From positions 10,029 through 74,028 of the forward strand of contig CAYJLF010000025.1 in the NCBI GenBank assembly GCA_964371055.1: a DNA stretch of 64,000 nucleotides, in the 5' to 3' direction. Positions 1 to 9,115 of this stretch are shown piece by piece. The notes below the pieces were generated by a model. That model was not told where the DNA came from. It did no database searches and worked only from the letters and a program-made list of their open reading frames with translations. This DNA comes from CAYJLF01 sp964371055. GTDB taxonomy: Bacteria > Eisenbacteria > RBG-16-71-46 > CAIMUX01. The position numbers and the translations under genes are program-made. Numbering within the stretch: position 1 is the first letter of the stretch; every line of letters begins with the position of its first letter.

Positions 1-395
1 ACCTGGTCGATCGCTCCTCGGAGAAGAACATCCTCGGGGTGATGGAGCGGGAGAACCCGGACCTGGCCACGCAGATCAAGAATCTGATGTTCGTCTTCGA
101 GGATGTCCTGCATCTCGGCGACCGCGAGATCCAGCGCGTCCTGAAGGACGTCGACTCCCGCGACCTGGCGGTGGCGCTCAAGCTGGCCTCGGACGAGGTC
201 AAGACCAAGATCTTCGGGAACCTCTCGCAGCGCGCGGCCGAGATGCTCAAGGACGAGCTCGACTTCCTCGGCCCGGTGCGGCTGAAGAACGTCGAAGACG
301 CGCAGCGGCGGATCGTCGATGTCGTGCGCAAGCTGGACGAGGGCGGGGAGATCCACATCAGCCGCGGCGGCAAGGGGGAGGAGCTCATTGTCTAG
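1..395 (+). CDS. fliG: Flagellar motor switch protein FliG, C-terminal part (5' end outside window)
   Basis: The reading frame is open from base 3 and ends at TAG 393-395; the start lies upstream of the window. The visible ~130 residues are the FliG C-terminal domain: ERENPDLATQIKNLMFVFED matches the conserved 'DPELAxxIRxxMFVFEDL' block, followed by the 'REIQRVLKDVDSRDLAVALK' armadillo segment and the charged torque helix (VKTKIFGNLSQRAAEMLKDE). FliG sits in the C-ring and transmits torque from the stator to the rotor. It is the first visible gene of a long flagellar operon; fliF and fliE would be expected just upstream. Confidence 0.97.
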   Translation, partial: LVDRSSEKNILGVMERENPDLATQIKNLMFVFEDVLHLGDREIQRVLKDVDSRDLAVALKLASDEVKTKIFGNLSQRAAEMLKDELDFLGPVRLKNVEDAQRRIVDVVRKLDEGGEIHISRGGKGEELIV

Positions 396-1014
396 CGTGC
401 TGCGGACTCCCCCGGTCGAGTCGCGGGCCTTCTTCCTGCGCCCCCCGGATGCGTGCGAGACCGAGAGGCTCGCCCGCTACAGCGACCTCGAACTCCGCGA
501 GGCGCTGGCCGGGGCGACCGGGAGCGCGGAGGCGCGGGTGCGCGCGGAGATGGAGTCGACGCTGCAGGAGCTGTCCGAGCGGACCGCCCGCGCGGCGGAC
601 GGGCTCATCGCTGCGGCCCGCGGCCTCGCGGCCGGGCGCCGGGGGCTGCTCGAGTCGGCGGCCGAGGAGGTGATCGCACTGGCGATGGCGATCGCGGAGA
701 GGATCGTCCGGCAGCAGATCGAGCTGGACCATGAGGTCGCCTTGCGCGCGGCGCGCGAACTCCTGCAGCGGGCGGCGGCCGGCGCGCGGGTCGTGGTCCG
801 CCTCTCGCCGAGCGACCACGCGCTGGTCCAGGAGCGGTTGGATGGACTGGCCGAGACCTCCGGACTCGACGGGGTCAGGCTGCGGGTCGATCCGACCGTC
901 ACCCCGGGGGGGTGCGTAGTCGAGACCGATGCCGGAAGTCTGGATGCCCGGATCGAGACGCAGCTCGAGCGGATCGCCGCCGCGCTCCGCCCGGTCCTGG
1001 AGGAGGCGGCATGA
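388..1014 (+). CDS. fliH: Flagellar assembly protein FliH
   Basis: FliH is the stator-like regulator of the FliI export ATPase. I start it at TTG 388, which overlaps the fliG stop and has a good ribosome binding site (AGGGGGAGGAG at about 373-383); GTG 397 is an alternative. The 208-residue product has the usual layout: a variable N-terminus, a long Ala/Arg/Glu-rich helix (about residues 40-100) and a FliH/HrpE C-terminal domain with AMAIAERIVRQQIELDHEVA and ARVVVRLSPSDHALVQERL, ending GGCVVETDAGSLDARIETQL, a standard FliH/SctL signature. It is followed by fliI with an ATGA overlap. Confidence 0.93.
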   Translation: MSSVLRTPPVESRAFFLRPPDACETERLARYSDLELREALAGATGSAEARVRAEMESTLQELSERTARAADGLIAAARGLAAGRRGLLESAAEEVIALAMAIAERIVRQQIELDHEVALRAARELLQRAAAGARVVVRLSPSDHALVQERLDGLAETSGLDGVRLRVDPTVTPGGCVVETDAGSLDARIETQLERIAAALRPVLEEAA

Positions 1015-2366
1015 GCGAAGCAGCCGCCACGATCCTCGGCCGGGCCCTCGATCGCAGTCGCGAGCAGCTCGACCTCGTCGATCCGGTCCGTGAGACCGGT
1101 ACCGTCGTCAAAGTCGCCGGGCCGCTGGTCGAATCGACCGGCCCGCGCGCGGCGGTCGGGGAGATCTGTCCGATCCTGTCGGCGGGAGGGCGCGAGCCGA
1201 TCGTCGCCGAGGTGGTGGGATTCCGCGACCATCGCCTGCTTCTCATGGCCTACGGGTCGATGGATGGGCTCCGGGCCGGAGCGGAGGTCCGTTCGACCGG
1301 CCAGCCGCTCCTGGCGCCGGTCGGCGACGCTCTGCTCGGGCGCGTGCTCGACGGCCTGGGCCGGCCGATGGACGGCCGCGGCCCGCTGGAGGGCGCGGCG
1401 ATGGTTCCGGTCGCCGTCCGTCCGCCGCACCCGCTCGACCGCCAGCGGATCAGCGAACCTCTCGGCACCGGCATCCGTTCCATCGACGGGCTCAACACGA
1501 TCGGCCGCGGCCAGCGGGTCGGGATCTTCGCCGGCAGCGGCGTTGGCAAGTCGGTCCTGCTCGGTACGATCGCGCGGCGGACCGATGCCGAGGTCAACGT
1601 GGTGGCGCTGGTCGGCGAGCGCGGGCGCGAGGTGAAGGAGTTCCTCGATCGCGACCTGACCGAGGAAGGACTCTCCCGCTCCGTCGTCGTGGTCGCGACC
1701 TCCGAGCAGCCTCCGCTGGTCCGGGTCAAGGCCGCGCTCCTGGCCACCCGCATCGCCGAACACTTCCGCGACCGCGGACGCCACGTCCTCTTGATGATGG
1801 ACTCGCTGACCCGCTTCGCCATGGCGCAGCGCGAGGTCGGGCTCCTCGCCGGCGAGCCTCCCACCACGAAGGGATACACCCCGAGCTGCTTCGCCGCCCT
1901 GCCGCAGCTTCTGGAACGAGCGGGGATGGGCGAGCGCGGTTCGGTCACCGGCCTTTACACCGTCCTGGTCGAGGGGGATGACCTCAACGATCCGGTCGCC
2001 GACGCGGCCCGCTCCGTCCTGGACGGGCACATCGTCCTCTCGAGGCTGCTCGCCACGATGAACCACTATCCGGCGGTCGACGTCCTCGAGAGCGTCTCCC
2101 GCTGCATGCCCGACGTGGCGCACCCCGGCCAGGAGGAAGCCGCCGCGCGCGTGCGCGAGTGGCTGGCCGCGTGGCGCGGCTCGGAAGATCTCATCCAGCT
2201 CGGCGCCTACGTGGCCGGCACGAATCCTGTCACCGACGAAGCGATCGCGCGCCGCCCGGCCATCCTGCGCTTCCTGCGGCAGGGCTCCGGCGAGGGGACG
2301 CCGATCGAGCGAACGGTCTCCTGGCTGATCGAGCTGGCGACGTCCAGTGGGGAGGAAGGGCGATGA
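1011..2366 (+). CDS. fliI: Flagellum-specific ATP synthase FliI
   Basis: Cytoplasmic ATPase of the flagellar type III export apparatus, homologous to F1 beta. The 451-residue product starts at ATG 1011, overlapping the fliH stop (ATGA). The Walker A motif is GSGVGKS (residues 175-181, Lys180) and Walker B is VLLMMDSLTR (Asp264). Between them lies the EAR/FliI-type 'GERGREVKEFLDRDL' segment, and GEPPTTKGYTPSCFAALPQL is highly characteristic of FliI/YscN. The length is normal for the family. It lies between fliH and fliJ, its two physical partners. Confidence 0.98.
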   Translation: MSEAAATILGRALDRSREQLDLVDPVRETGTVVKVAGPLVESTGPRAAVGEICPILSAGGREPIVAEVVGFRDHRLLLMAYGSMDGLRAGAEVRSTGQPLLAPVGDALLGRVLDGLGRPMDGRGPLEGAAMVPVAVRPPHPLDRQRISEPLGTGIRSIDGLNTIGRGQRVGIFAGSGVGKSVLLGTIARRTDAEVNVVALVGERGREVKEFLDRDLTEEGLSRSVVVVATSEQPPLVRVKAALLATRIAEHFRDRGRHVLLMMDSLTRFAMAQREVGLLAGEPPTTKGYTPSCFAALPQLLERAGMGERGSVTGLYTVLVEGDDLNDPVADAARSVLDGHIVLSRLLATMNHYPAVDVLESVSRCMPDVAHPGQEEAAARVREWLAAWRGSEDLIQLGAYVAGTNPVTDEAIARRPAILRFLRQGSGEGTPIERTVSWLIELATSSGEEGR

Positions 2367-2806
2367 AGAAGTTCCATTTCACGCTCGAGGGGGTGGCCCG
2401 GGTGCGGGAGCTGGGCGTGAAGGAGCGGGAGCGGACGCTCGCCGCGGCCCACGATGCGCAACGCCAGGCCGAGGAGGCCCGCGTCGGCGCGGCTGCGCGG
2501 CTGGAGCATGCGGTCGCCTCGTCGCCGGCCGGCACCATCGTGCATGTCCGGCATCTCCTCGAGCTCGACGCGGAGCGCCGTCGCCTGCGGACCGAGCTCT
2601 TGCGGGAGGAGAACCGGCTGCAGCACGAGGACCGGCGGGTGGAGGCGGAACGTGGTCTCCTCATCGAGGCGCGCCGAGGGGCGCAGGCGGTCGAGAAGCT
2701 GCGTGAGCGCCGCTACGCCGAGTTCCTGCGCGCGGTCGTGCGGGCGGAGCAGAAGGTGACCGATGAGGCGGCGGCGAGATCGCACCGCCAGGCGAGGGTG
2801 TCGTGA
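2363..2806 (+). CDS. fliJ: Flagellar export chaperone/stalk protein FliJ
   Basis: A 147-residue, almost entirely helical, highly charged protein starting MKKFHFTLEGVARVRELG, the usual FliJ opening (short aromatic strand, then coiled coil). It runs as an uninterrupted Arg/Glu/Ala coiled coil (about residues 15-140). FliJ acts as the gamma-like central stalk of the FliI hexamer and shuttles chaperones. ATG 2363 overlaps the fliI stop at 2364-2366, so translation is probably coupled. Sequence conservation in FliJ is always weak; the call rests on length, coiled coil, opening residues and position between fliI and motE. Confidence 0.88.
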   Translation: MKKFHFTLEGVARVRELGVKERERTLAAAHDAQRQAEEARVGAAARLEHAVASSPAGTIVHVRHLLELDAERRRLRTELLREENRLQHEDRRVEAERGLLIEARRGAQAVEKLRERRYAEFLRAVVRAEQKVTDEAAARSHRQARVS

Positions 2807-3474
2807 CGCGAATCTCTGAGCGGGGGGCAGGTCCTCTCGGATCGATTCTCGCCCTCCTCTTCGGCGGGGGCGCGGCGATGGTCGTGATCGCGCTCTTCAT
2901 GACCGGGCTGGCGCAGGAGGCGATCCTGCCGCGGATCAAAGCGCGTGCGGAACGGGCGATGGCGGATGTCCGCTCGCGCGTCGACGGCGCGCGGAGCGAC
3001 TCGACCGCGGTCGCCGAGATGGACCCCGCGGTGGCCGGAAGTACTGCCGGCTCGGCGTCGGACCCGGCCGTGGATGACTCTCTCGCCGCTCTTCGCTCGC
3101 AGCTCGAGACCGAAAAGGCGTTTCTCGCGGAGCGCGAGCGGGAACTGCAGCGGATGCGTGGAGGAATCGACAGCCTGATCAACGGGCGCGCGGCGCTTCA
3201 GGAGACCGAGCTGAAGCGTCAGGCGAAGCTCCTGGCCGCGATGCGGGCCGACGAGGCGGCGCGCGTGCTCGCCGCGATGCCCGATCCGCTGGTGCAGGCC
3301 CTTCTGGCGCAGATGAACGCCCGGGCCGCGTCCAAGGTGCTCGGAAAGCTCGATCCAGTCCGGGTGGCGCGTCTCTCCACCCAGGCCATGACCCAGGCGG
3401 ATCTTTCGAGTTCGGTTCTCCCCTCGGGATCGGACGGAACGCCCGCCATCGACCCGGCGGTGAGCGCGCCCTGA
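2803..3474 (+). CDS. motE: MotE-like (MgtE N-terminal domain) flagellar protein
   Basis: A 223-residue inner-membrane protein with GTG start 2803 overlapping the fliJ stop (GTGA). Residues about 11-33 (LGSILALLFGGGAAMVVIALFMT) form one transmembrane helix. A coiled coil covers about 100-145, and the C-terminus carries MgtE_N-like helical repeats (DEAARVLAAMPDPLVQALL, ASKVLGKLDPVRVARLS). This is the architecture of MotE/YlxF, which occupies the same place between fliJ and fliK in Bacillus-type operons. MotE is known as a periplasmic chaperone/stabiliser linked to motor proteins. The symbol is assigned from architecture and synteny. Confidence 0.8.
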   Translation: MTRISERGAGPLGSILALLFGGGAAMVVIALFMTGLAQEAILPRIKARAERAMADVRSRVDGARSDSTAVAEMDPAVAGSTAGSASDPAVDDSLAALRSQLETEKAFLAERERELQRMRGGIDSLINGRAALQETELKRQAKLLAAMRADEAARVLAAMPDPLVQALLAQMNARAASKVLGKLDPVRVARLSTQAMTQADLSSSVLPSGSDGTPAIDPAVSAP

Positions 3475-3514
3475 GCGGCGCTCATCCCAGGATCCGTGGA
3501 ACCAGGAAGGTACC

Positions 3515-6493
3515 ATGAGCCTGTCCCCGTGGATGCAGATCCTGACCGGAGGAGCGCGGAGCTTCTCCGGCCCGACCGTGCCCCTCTCGCCCCGGCGAGA
3601 AGCGGAGACCTGGATCGCGGACCGACCGCGCCTCGATGACTTCGCCGCGACTCTGGCGGCGGCCGGTGACGCAACGGACGAGGTCTCCCGTGCCGTCGAG
3701 AGCCCGGAGGACGACGTCGCGCTGGCGCCCCGTCCGCGCGATCGAGCCGATGTCGGGCGCGAGCCGCGCGATCGGCGCGAGGTCGCTGAAGAGGCGCGGG
3801 CGGAAGCCGACGCGGCCGGCACCAAGGAGCAAGCGCGCGACCGGGCCGACGTGGAGGAGCAACGCGACCGCGCGCAGACGCGAGCCGCGGACGCGATGAG
3901 AGCCCAATCCGCACCGGCGCCGGAGTCGCGTCCAGAGCCCCCGACGGTCGGCTCGAGCGCGGACGTCGCGAACCCTGAGGGTGACGCCGCCGAGTCCGCG
4001 CAGACGATCTACGCGACCGCGAGCGGATCGCGTCCGTCGGGGTCGGCCGGCTCCGTGCCCGGTAGCGACCCCCGTCCTGCGTCGTCGACGCGACTCGAAT
4101 CGGACGCGAGCGGGCCGAGTCACGAGGGGCGGGGAGTGCCAGCGGCACCCGGGACCTCCGGCGGCCGCGCGTCCTCAACCTCGCTTCGCGCGGAGGACGC
4201 AGGGCGGATGGCGAACGCGACGGCACCGGGCACGAACCTTTCCGCCGGGATCGCCACGCCTGCGACGGGCGTCACGACGATGGTGGCCGCGCTGCCCGGC
4301 AGCGCTGCTCAACGCCTCCCGGCGTCCGGCCGCCGCGCGGAGACCACCCCTGTGGCTGTCGCCCCCCTGCCGGTGACGCCGGGCTCGAGCGATGCCCCCG
4401 CCGCCGAGCGCGGGCCGAGCGGATCGATGGGTGGTCCGGATCGGTCGATCTCCTCACTTCTCCGCGGGCTTCCGATCGGATTCCCGGGCGGCGGGAGCGG
4501 AGAGCTTGCGATCGATGTGCCGGCGACGGCGACTGGACCTGGCCCGGCCTCCGGGACGAACGGCGCGAGCAACGACGCATGGCGGGTGACGTCGCCGGCT
4601 GGCTCTGCCCGCGGGCCGCAGGTCGCGATGCCTACGCTCGCGGCGGCCGCCGCGGGGGACGCCACGACCACCGCGGCCGCGGAGCAGGCGGGAATCTCGA
4701 CCGGCGGCGCGTTCTCCGTGGGCGCGGAGGTCACGTCCGCCGTGAGACCGGGTGCGCCCGGCGGCGAAACGACGATCGCGGCGCCGACGAACGATCCTTT
4801 GGTGAAGGCGGATCTGGCCATGGCGGCGCCCGCTTCGGCCGGGGGTGAGATGCCGGTCGACCGAGGCCCGTCGCTTGCCTCGACGATTCCTGGCTCGACG
4901 TCGGGTCCGCAGGGAGGCTTGCGGGTGGATGACGGCGCCGGCGTGCGCGGCCTCGACTCCGCGCCGCGACCGGCGACGGTGGTGCCGGGAGCGGAGCGTC
5001 TCGGTGCATTCCAGCGTGCGGACGGGGCGTCTGCGGCCGCGGGGACGAAGTCGACCTTCGAGCACGGAGCGAGCTCGAAGGCCGCGGAGGCCGGACCGCG
5101 CACGGAGTCCACAGCCACGGCGAACGCTGCGGGCCAGACGGGACCCGCCGTCGGGGATGACGGCCTGCTGCCGACGGGGCGGGCGCAGGTGCCCGTGTCC
5201 GCTCCCGACGGAAGTGCTCCCTCGCCCTCACCGTCCGTATCTCCCTCTCACGGTGCGTCCACCGCGACACCGGGCGAGTCGGCCCTGTCGCGTGCGGGGG
5301 CGGATCGGCCGGGAACGGGAGAAGGCGTGCGGGGCGCATCGACGCGGGGTGGATCGTCCGACCTTTTGACCGGCGCGGCCACGGTGGGAACGGCCGGAAT
5401 GGCCGACGCCCCACCACGCGGCGACCCGGCCTCGGGGGGCCTTCCGGACGGATCGATGGCTCCGGCGTCCGGGCTCTCGCTCGAGTCCAGCCGCTCCGTG
5501 GCGCCGGCCTGGCAGGTCGATCGCGGGGCCACGCCGCAGGGCGCGTCGGGATCGACGTCCTTGTCCAAAGCCGTCGCCGACGCGACGAACGACGCGACCC
5601 ATGGCGCGACCCACTCCTCCGCATCCTCGCGCGCGGCGTCGGAGGCGATGGAGGCCGCCACGACGGCCGCGGTCTCGTCCCCTTCGAACGCCGCGATGAC
5701 GTCCGCCCCGATCGCCGCGGGCTCGACGGAGCCTTTCTCCGCTGCCGTGGATGCCTCGCATGCGGCCGCGGCGGGCGGCGCGATGCCCCTCGAGGAGTCA
5801 TCGCAGCCGATCCGGTCGAGCGGGGAACCCGTCGTGTTGGCACCGGCCACGCGCTCGTCGAGCGGGTCACCGGCCGCGGCCTCCCGCGCGACGCCACGCG
5901 TGCTCGATCCCGGCGCCCCGGTCACGCCGCGCGATCTGCCGACCGCGGTTCCTCACACCTTGAAGCTGGCCGTGCGCGAGGGGGTACGTGAGGCGCGGAT
6001 CCGCCTCTGGCCGCCGGAACTGGGAGCGGTGCGGGTCGACCTGCGCGTGAACGGGCATCAGGTGACGGCTCGTTTCGAAGCCGAGCGGGCCGACGTCCGC
6101 ACGATGCTCGAGAGCATGCGGAGCGAGCTGAGCCGCGGCCTGCAGGAGGCGGGCCTGAAGTTGCAGAGCCTGGACATCGCCGCGGCCGGTGACGGTGCCC
6201 TGCGGAGCTCGGGCGGCCCCGAGGCTCGCGCGGCCGGTGGAAGCTCGTCCCTGACGGGCGGTTCGTCCGACGGGAGCGGATCGCCGGATCGGAACGGATC
6301 GAACCCGCTGGGTGGAGACGATGCCTGGAGCGCGGGTGCGCGCCAGGGCGGGCGTCAGGGCGAGCACGGCGGAGGCGCGTCGCCGCGCATCGATCCGGCT
6401 TCGCGAGTGGCGCCGGAGCGTGAGGCGGTGGATCGCGGGCGATCCGGCCCGGTCGGGCCGGACCAGCGCGACGCCGTCGATGCCTGGGCCTGA
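3515..6493 (+). CDS. fliK: Flagellar hook-length control protein FliK (very long, low-complexity)
   Basis: FliK acts as a molecular ruler and switches the export gate from hook to filament substrates. The C-terminal domain (about residues 812-900) has the Flg_hook signature: TLKLAVREGVREARIRL, WPPELGAVRVDLRVNGHQVT, and MLESMRSELSRGLQEAGL. The other ~800 residues are Ala/Gly/Ser/Pro/Asp/Thr-rich with no visible globular domain. At 992 residues it is more than twice the usual FliK (about 400). Residues about 45-130 are charged and repetitive (RDRADVGREPRDRREV). Start ATG 3515 has AGGAAGG just upstream. FlhB, its partner for substrate switching, is encoded at 14047. Confidence 0.92.
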   Translation: MSLSPWMQILTGGARSFSGPTVPLSPRREAETWIADRPRLDDFAATLAAAGDATDEVSRAVESPEDDVALAPRPRDRADVGREPRDRREVAEEARAEADAAGTKEQARDRADVEEQRDRAQTRAADAMRAQSAPAPESRPEPPTVGSSADVANPEGDAAESAQTIYATASGSRPSGSAGSVPGSDPRPASSTRLESDASGPSHEGRGVPAAPGTSGGRASSTSLRAEDAGRMANATAPGTNLSAGIATPATGVTTMVAALPGSAAQRLPASGRRAETTPVAVAPLPVTPGSSDAPAAERGPSGSMGGPDRSISSLLRGLPIGFPGGGSGELAIDVPATATGPGPASGTNGASNDAWRVTSPAGSARGPQVAMPTLAAAAAGDATTTAAAEQAGISTGGAFSVGAEVTSAVRPGAPGGETTIAAPTNDPLVKADLAMAAPASAGGEMPVDRGPSLASTIPGSTSGPQGGLRVDDGAGVRGLDSAPRPATVVPGAERLGAFQRADGASAAAGTKSTFEHGASSKAAEAGPRTESTATANAAGQTGPAVGDDGLLPTGRAQVPVSAPDGSAPSPSPSVSPSHGASTATPGESALSRAGADRPGTGEGVRGASTRGGSSDLLTGAATVGTAGMADAPPRGDPASGGLPDGSMAPASGLSLESSRSVAPAWQVDRGATPQGASGSTSLSKAVADATNDATHGATHSSASSRAASEAMEAATTAAVSSPSNAAMTSAPIAAGSTEPFSAAVDASHAAAAGGAMPLEESSQPIRSSGEPVVLAPATRSSSGSPAAASRATPRVLDPGAPVTPRDLPTAVPHTLKLAVREGVREARIRLWPPELGAVRVDLRVNGHQVTARFEAERADVRTMLESMRSELSRGLQEAGLKLQSLDIAAAGDGALRSSGGPEARAAGGSSSLTGGSSDGSGSPDRNGSNPLGGDDAWSAGARQGGRQGEHGGGASPRIDPASRVAPEREAVDRGRSGPVGPDQRDAVDAWA

Positions 6494-6516
6494 CGGAAGG
6501 CGAAAAGGAGAACGGC

Positions 6517-7173
6517 ATGGAGATCACCTCGACCACCTCGGCGACGCAGACCGGTACGACGGCGGCGGCCTCGCGCGAGACGATGGACAAGGATTCGTTC
6601 CTCAAGCTGCTCATCACGCAGATGCAGTACCAGGATCCGCTCTCGCCGATGGACAACACGGAGTTTCTGGCGCAGATGGCGCAGTTCAGCTCCCTCGAGC
6701 AGATGCAGAACCTGAATTCGAGTTTCGAGACGAACATGCTGCTGACCCAGGCGCTCAACAACTCGGCGGCGGCGGGACTGATCGGTCGTCACGTCCGCGC
6801 ATCGGGGGACACTGTCGCGCTGGGTGAGAGCGGCGGCGTCGAGCTTGGCTACTTCCTGCCGTCCGAGGCGGAGACGGTCACCATCACGATCTATGACAGC
6901 CAGGGACGCGAAGTGCGCACGCTCGTCAGTGATCAGACCGACAGCGGCGCCCAGCGCTTCACCTGGAACGGTAACGATCTTTCGGGACAACGGGTGGCCG
7001 CGGGCGACTACAGCTTTGCGATTTCAGCCAAGGATGAAAACGGCGCGGAGATCTCGGCCACGAGCCTGGTCTCCGGGCTCGTCGAAGGGGTGACCTACCG
7101 GAACGGCGGAGCCTATCTCCTGGTCGAGGGACGCGAGATCTCGCTCTCCGAGGTGTTGGAGGTCTACCAGTGA
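6517..7173 (+). CDS. flgD: Flagellar hook capping / hook assembly scaffold protein FlgD
   Basis: FlgD caps the growing hook and directs FlgE polymerisation. The 218-residue product has the diagnostic N-terminal block (about 22-65): DKDSFLKLLITQMQYQDPL, MDNTEFLAQMAQFSSLEQM. The C-terminal half contains the FlgD Ig-like fold: VTITIYDSQGREVRTL followed by FTWNGNDLSGQRVAAGDYSF (about 115-170). The same fold family recurs as a C-terminal tail on exported proteins later in the window (43073-44311, 44429-46186). ATG 6517 is preceded by AAAAGGAGA. It sits between fliK and flgE as in Bacillus-type operons. Confidence 0.97.
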   Translation: MEITSTTSATQTGTTAAASRETMDKDSFLKLLITQMQYQDPLSPMDNTEFLAQMAQFSSLEQMQNLNSSFETNMLLTQALNNSAAAGLIGRHVRASGDTVALGESGGVELGYFLPSEAETVTITIYDSQGREVRTLVSDQTDSGAQRFTWNGNDLSGQRVAAGDYSFAISAKDENGAEISATSLVSGLVEGVTYRNGGAYLLVEGREISLSEVLEVYQ

Positions 7174-7343
7174 GGCACAGCAGACCGGCGGCCGCGCGCC
7201 GAAGTGATAGAGCCGGGGATCGCCGCGACCAGCGCGGATGCGGCGACTCCCCCCGCGATGGCCCCGTCCGCGGCCTTCGCGAACCGGGCGGCCGGAGGCC
7301 GTTCCCCACAGCAGGGTTTCAGTCTTAGGAGGAGCAGCTCGCC

Positions 7344-9044
7344 ATGATGCGTTCACTCTTTTCAGGGGTATCCGGGCTGGCGATCAACATGGTCCGGATG
7401 GATGTGATCGGTAACAACGTCGCCAACGTGAACACGGTCGGGTACAAGTCGGCCCGCGTCACCTTCGAGGAGACGATGACGCAGCTCCTGAAAGGGGCAA
7501 CCGCGCCACGCGGCGAACTCGGCGGATCGAACCCGACCCAGGTCGGGACCGGAACCCGGCTCGGCACGATCGACAGCGTCTTCACGCAGGGGAGCATGGA
7601 GTCGACGGGGATCGACACCGACCTCGGCATCCAGGGGCGGGCGTTCTTCGTCCTCTCCGACGGTTCGAACCACTTCTTCTCCCGGGCCGGCTCCTTCCAG
7701 CTCGACGGCAACGGACACCTGGTGAACCCGGCGAACGGCTACACCCTGCAGGGGTTCGCCTATGACCGGATCGCCGACACCTACACCAACCTGCCGGGCA
7801 CGATCAAGCTGCCGCTCGGCGAGGTCGAGCCGGCCAAGGCGACGACCGCGCTGCAGCTCCGCGGCAACCTCGATGCCGACTCCGAGCCGCGCGGGACGCG
7901 GTCTCTCTCCGCGATCTTCTACGGAGCTGACGGTGAGCCGGCGTCGGCCGAGACGAAACTGGACGACCTGAAGGGAGACCCCGGTTCGGTCATCGACCTT
8001 CTGACCGCGGGGGACACGGTCAGCTTCTCCGCCACGGTGGGGGGCGTTCCGGTCGGCTCCAGCCTTGGCGTGCAGAGCGGAACCACGCTGGGCGACCTGC
8101 TCAGCGGCATCGGGGAAGTCCTGAACTCGGTGGAGGGAGTCGAGGGAATCACGATGGAGGTCGGGTCGGACGGGCGGCTGCGAGTATCGACTCCGGACGG
8201 CCTCGGGAGCATCGCCGAGGTGACCGGACTGGTGATTCAGGCGCAGGATGACACGCTGATTCCGCGGGACGACTTCAACGGCCTGGCCGCCATGACCGAA
8301 ACCCAGGCGGCGCGCGACGCGCTCGTCTTCGTCGAGGAGAGCACCGTGTACGACTCCCTCGGCTTCAGCCACGTCGTGCGCACGGAGTTCACCCGCATCC
8401 TGGGCGCCAACCAGTTCACCTGGCAGGCCCTGGTGGATGACGGCGCCACGCCGATCCTGCAGGGCGGTTCGGGCAAGGTGACCTTCAATGCGGACGGATC
8501 GTTCAACGGCTTCTTCTACGACGCGGCCGGAGACATCATCCCGACGCGTCTCGCGATCTCCCCGACGACGGGCGCGCGGACTCCGCTGGAGATCGGCTAT
8601 GACCCCGGCCAGCCGAACGGATTCGCCGGAATGACGCTGGTGCGGGCGCCGGCCACCCTGGAGGCGACGAGCGACGGCTTCAACAAGGGAACCGCCGTCG
8701 ACTTCCGCATCGACCGGACCGGCACCGTCGTGTCGATCTTCTCGAACGGCGTGACCCGCCCGGTGGCGAAGATCGCGATGGCTGAGTTCGTCAACCCCAC
8801 CGGCCTCGTCCGCTTCGGCGACAACCTCTACCAGTCCTCGGTCAACAGTGGCCAGCCGCTCGTCGGCACGGCCGGCGGTGCGGTCGAGGCGACGGTCTTC
8901 AGCGGCAGTCTCGAACAGAGCAACGTGGATCTCGCCCGCGAGTTCACGAACATGATCCTGGCCCAGCGCGGCTTCCAGGCCAGCTCCCGGGTGATCACCA
9001 CCAGCGACGACGTGCTGACCGAGCTTCTGAATCTGAAGCGGTAG
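7344..9044 (+). CDS. flgE: Flagellar hook protein FlgE
   Basis: Structural subunit of the hook, exported by the flagellar T3SS. The start is ATG 7344 (a second ATG follows at 7347), with AGGAGGAG 9 bases upstream. The N-terminus MRSLFSGVSGLAINMVRMDV and IGNNVANVNTVGYKSARVTF is the canonical rod/hook D0 motif. The C-terminus (NVDLAREFTNMILAQRGFQA, VLTELLNLKR) is the paired D0 helix. The 566-residue length is longer than enterobacterial FlgE (about 400) because of extra middle domains (about 180-460), as in many non-enteric bacteria. The flbD/swrD and motAB genes often found next are absent here. Confidence 0.96.
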   Translation: MMRSLFSGVSGLAINMVRMDVIGNNVANVNTVGYKSARVTFEETMTQLLKGATAPRGELGGSNPTQVGTGTRLGTIDSVFTQGSMESTGIDTDLGIQGRAFFVLSDGSNHFFSRAGSFQLDGNGHLVNPANGYTLQGFAYDRIADTYTNLPGTIKLPLGEVEPAKATTALQLRGNLDADSEPRGTRSLSAIFYGADGEPASAETKLDDLKGDPGSVIDLLTAGDTVSFSATVGGVPVGSSLGVQSGTTLGDLLSGIGEVLNSVEGVEGITMEVGSDGRLRVSTPDGLGSIAEVTGLVIQAQDDTLIPRDDFNGLAAMTETQAARDALVFVEESTVYDSLGFSHVVRTEFTRILGANQFTWQALVDDGATPILQGGSGKVTFNADGSFNGFFYDAAGDIIPTRLAISPTTGARTPLEIGYDPGQPNGFAGMTLVRAPATLEATSDGFNKGTAVDFRIDRTGTVVSIFSNGVTRPVAKIAMAEFVNPTGLVRFGDNLYQSSVNSGQPLVGTAGGAVEATVFSGSLEQSNVDLAREFTNMILAQRGFQASSRVITTSDDVLTELLNLKR

Positions 9045-9115
9045 GCGCGAGGCAGAACCGAGGCGGGCGTCCGTGACCGGCACCAAGGCCGGCCGGCGCC
9101 CGCGGGGAGGAGACG

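Noticed and set aside
7174..7343. Short frame between flgD and flgE (GTG 7204 to TGA 7345-7347), the place of flbD/swrD in other operons
   Set aside because: Ala/Pro-rich with no hydrophobic core or family motif, no clear ribosome binding site, and the wrong composition for FlbD.
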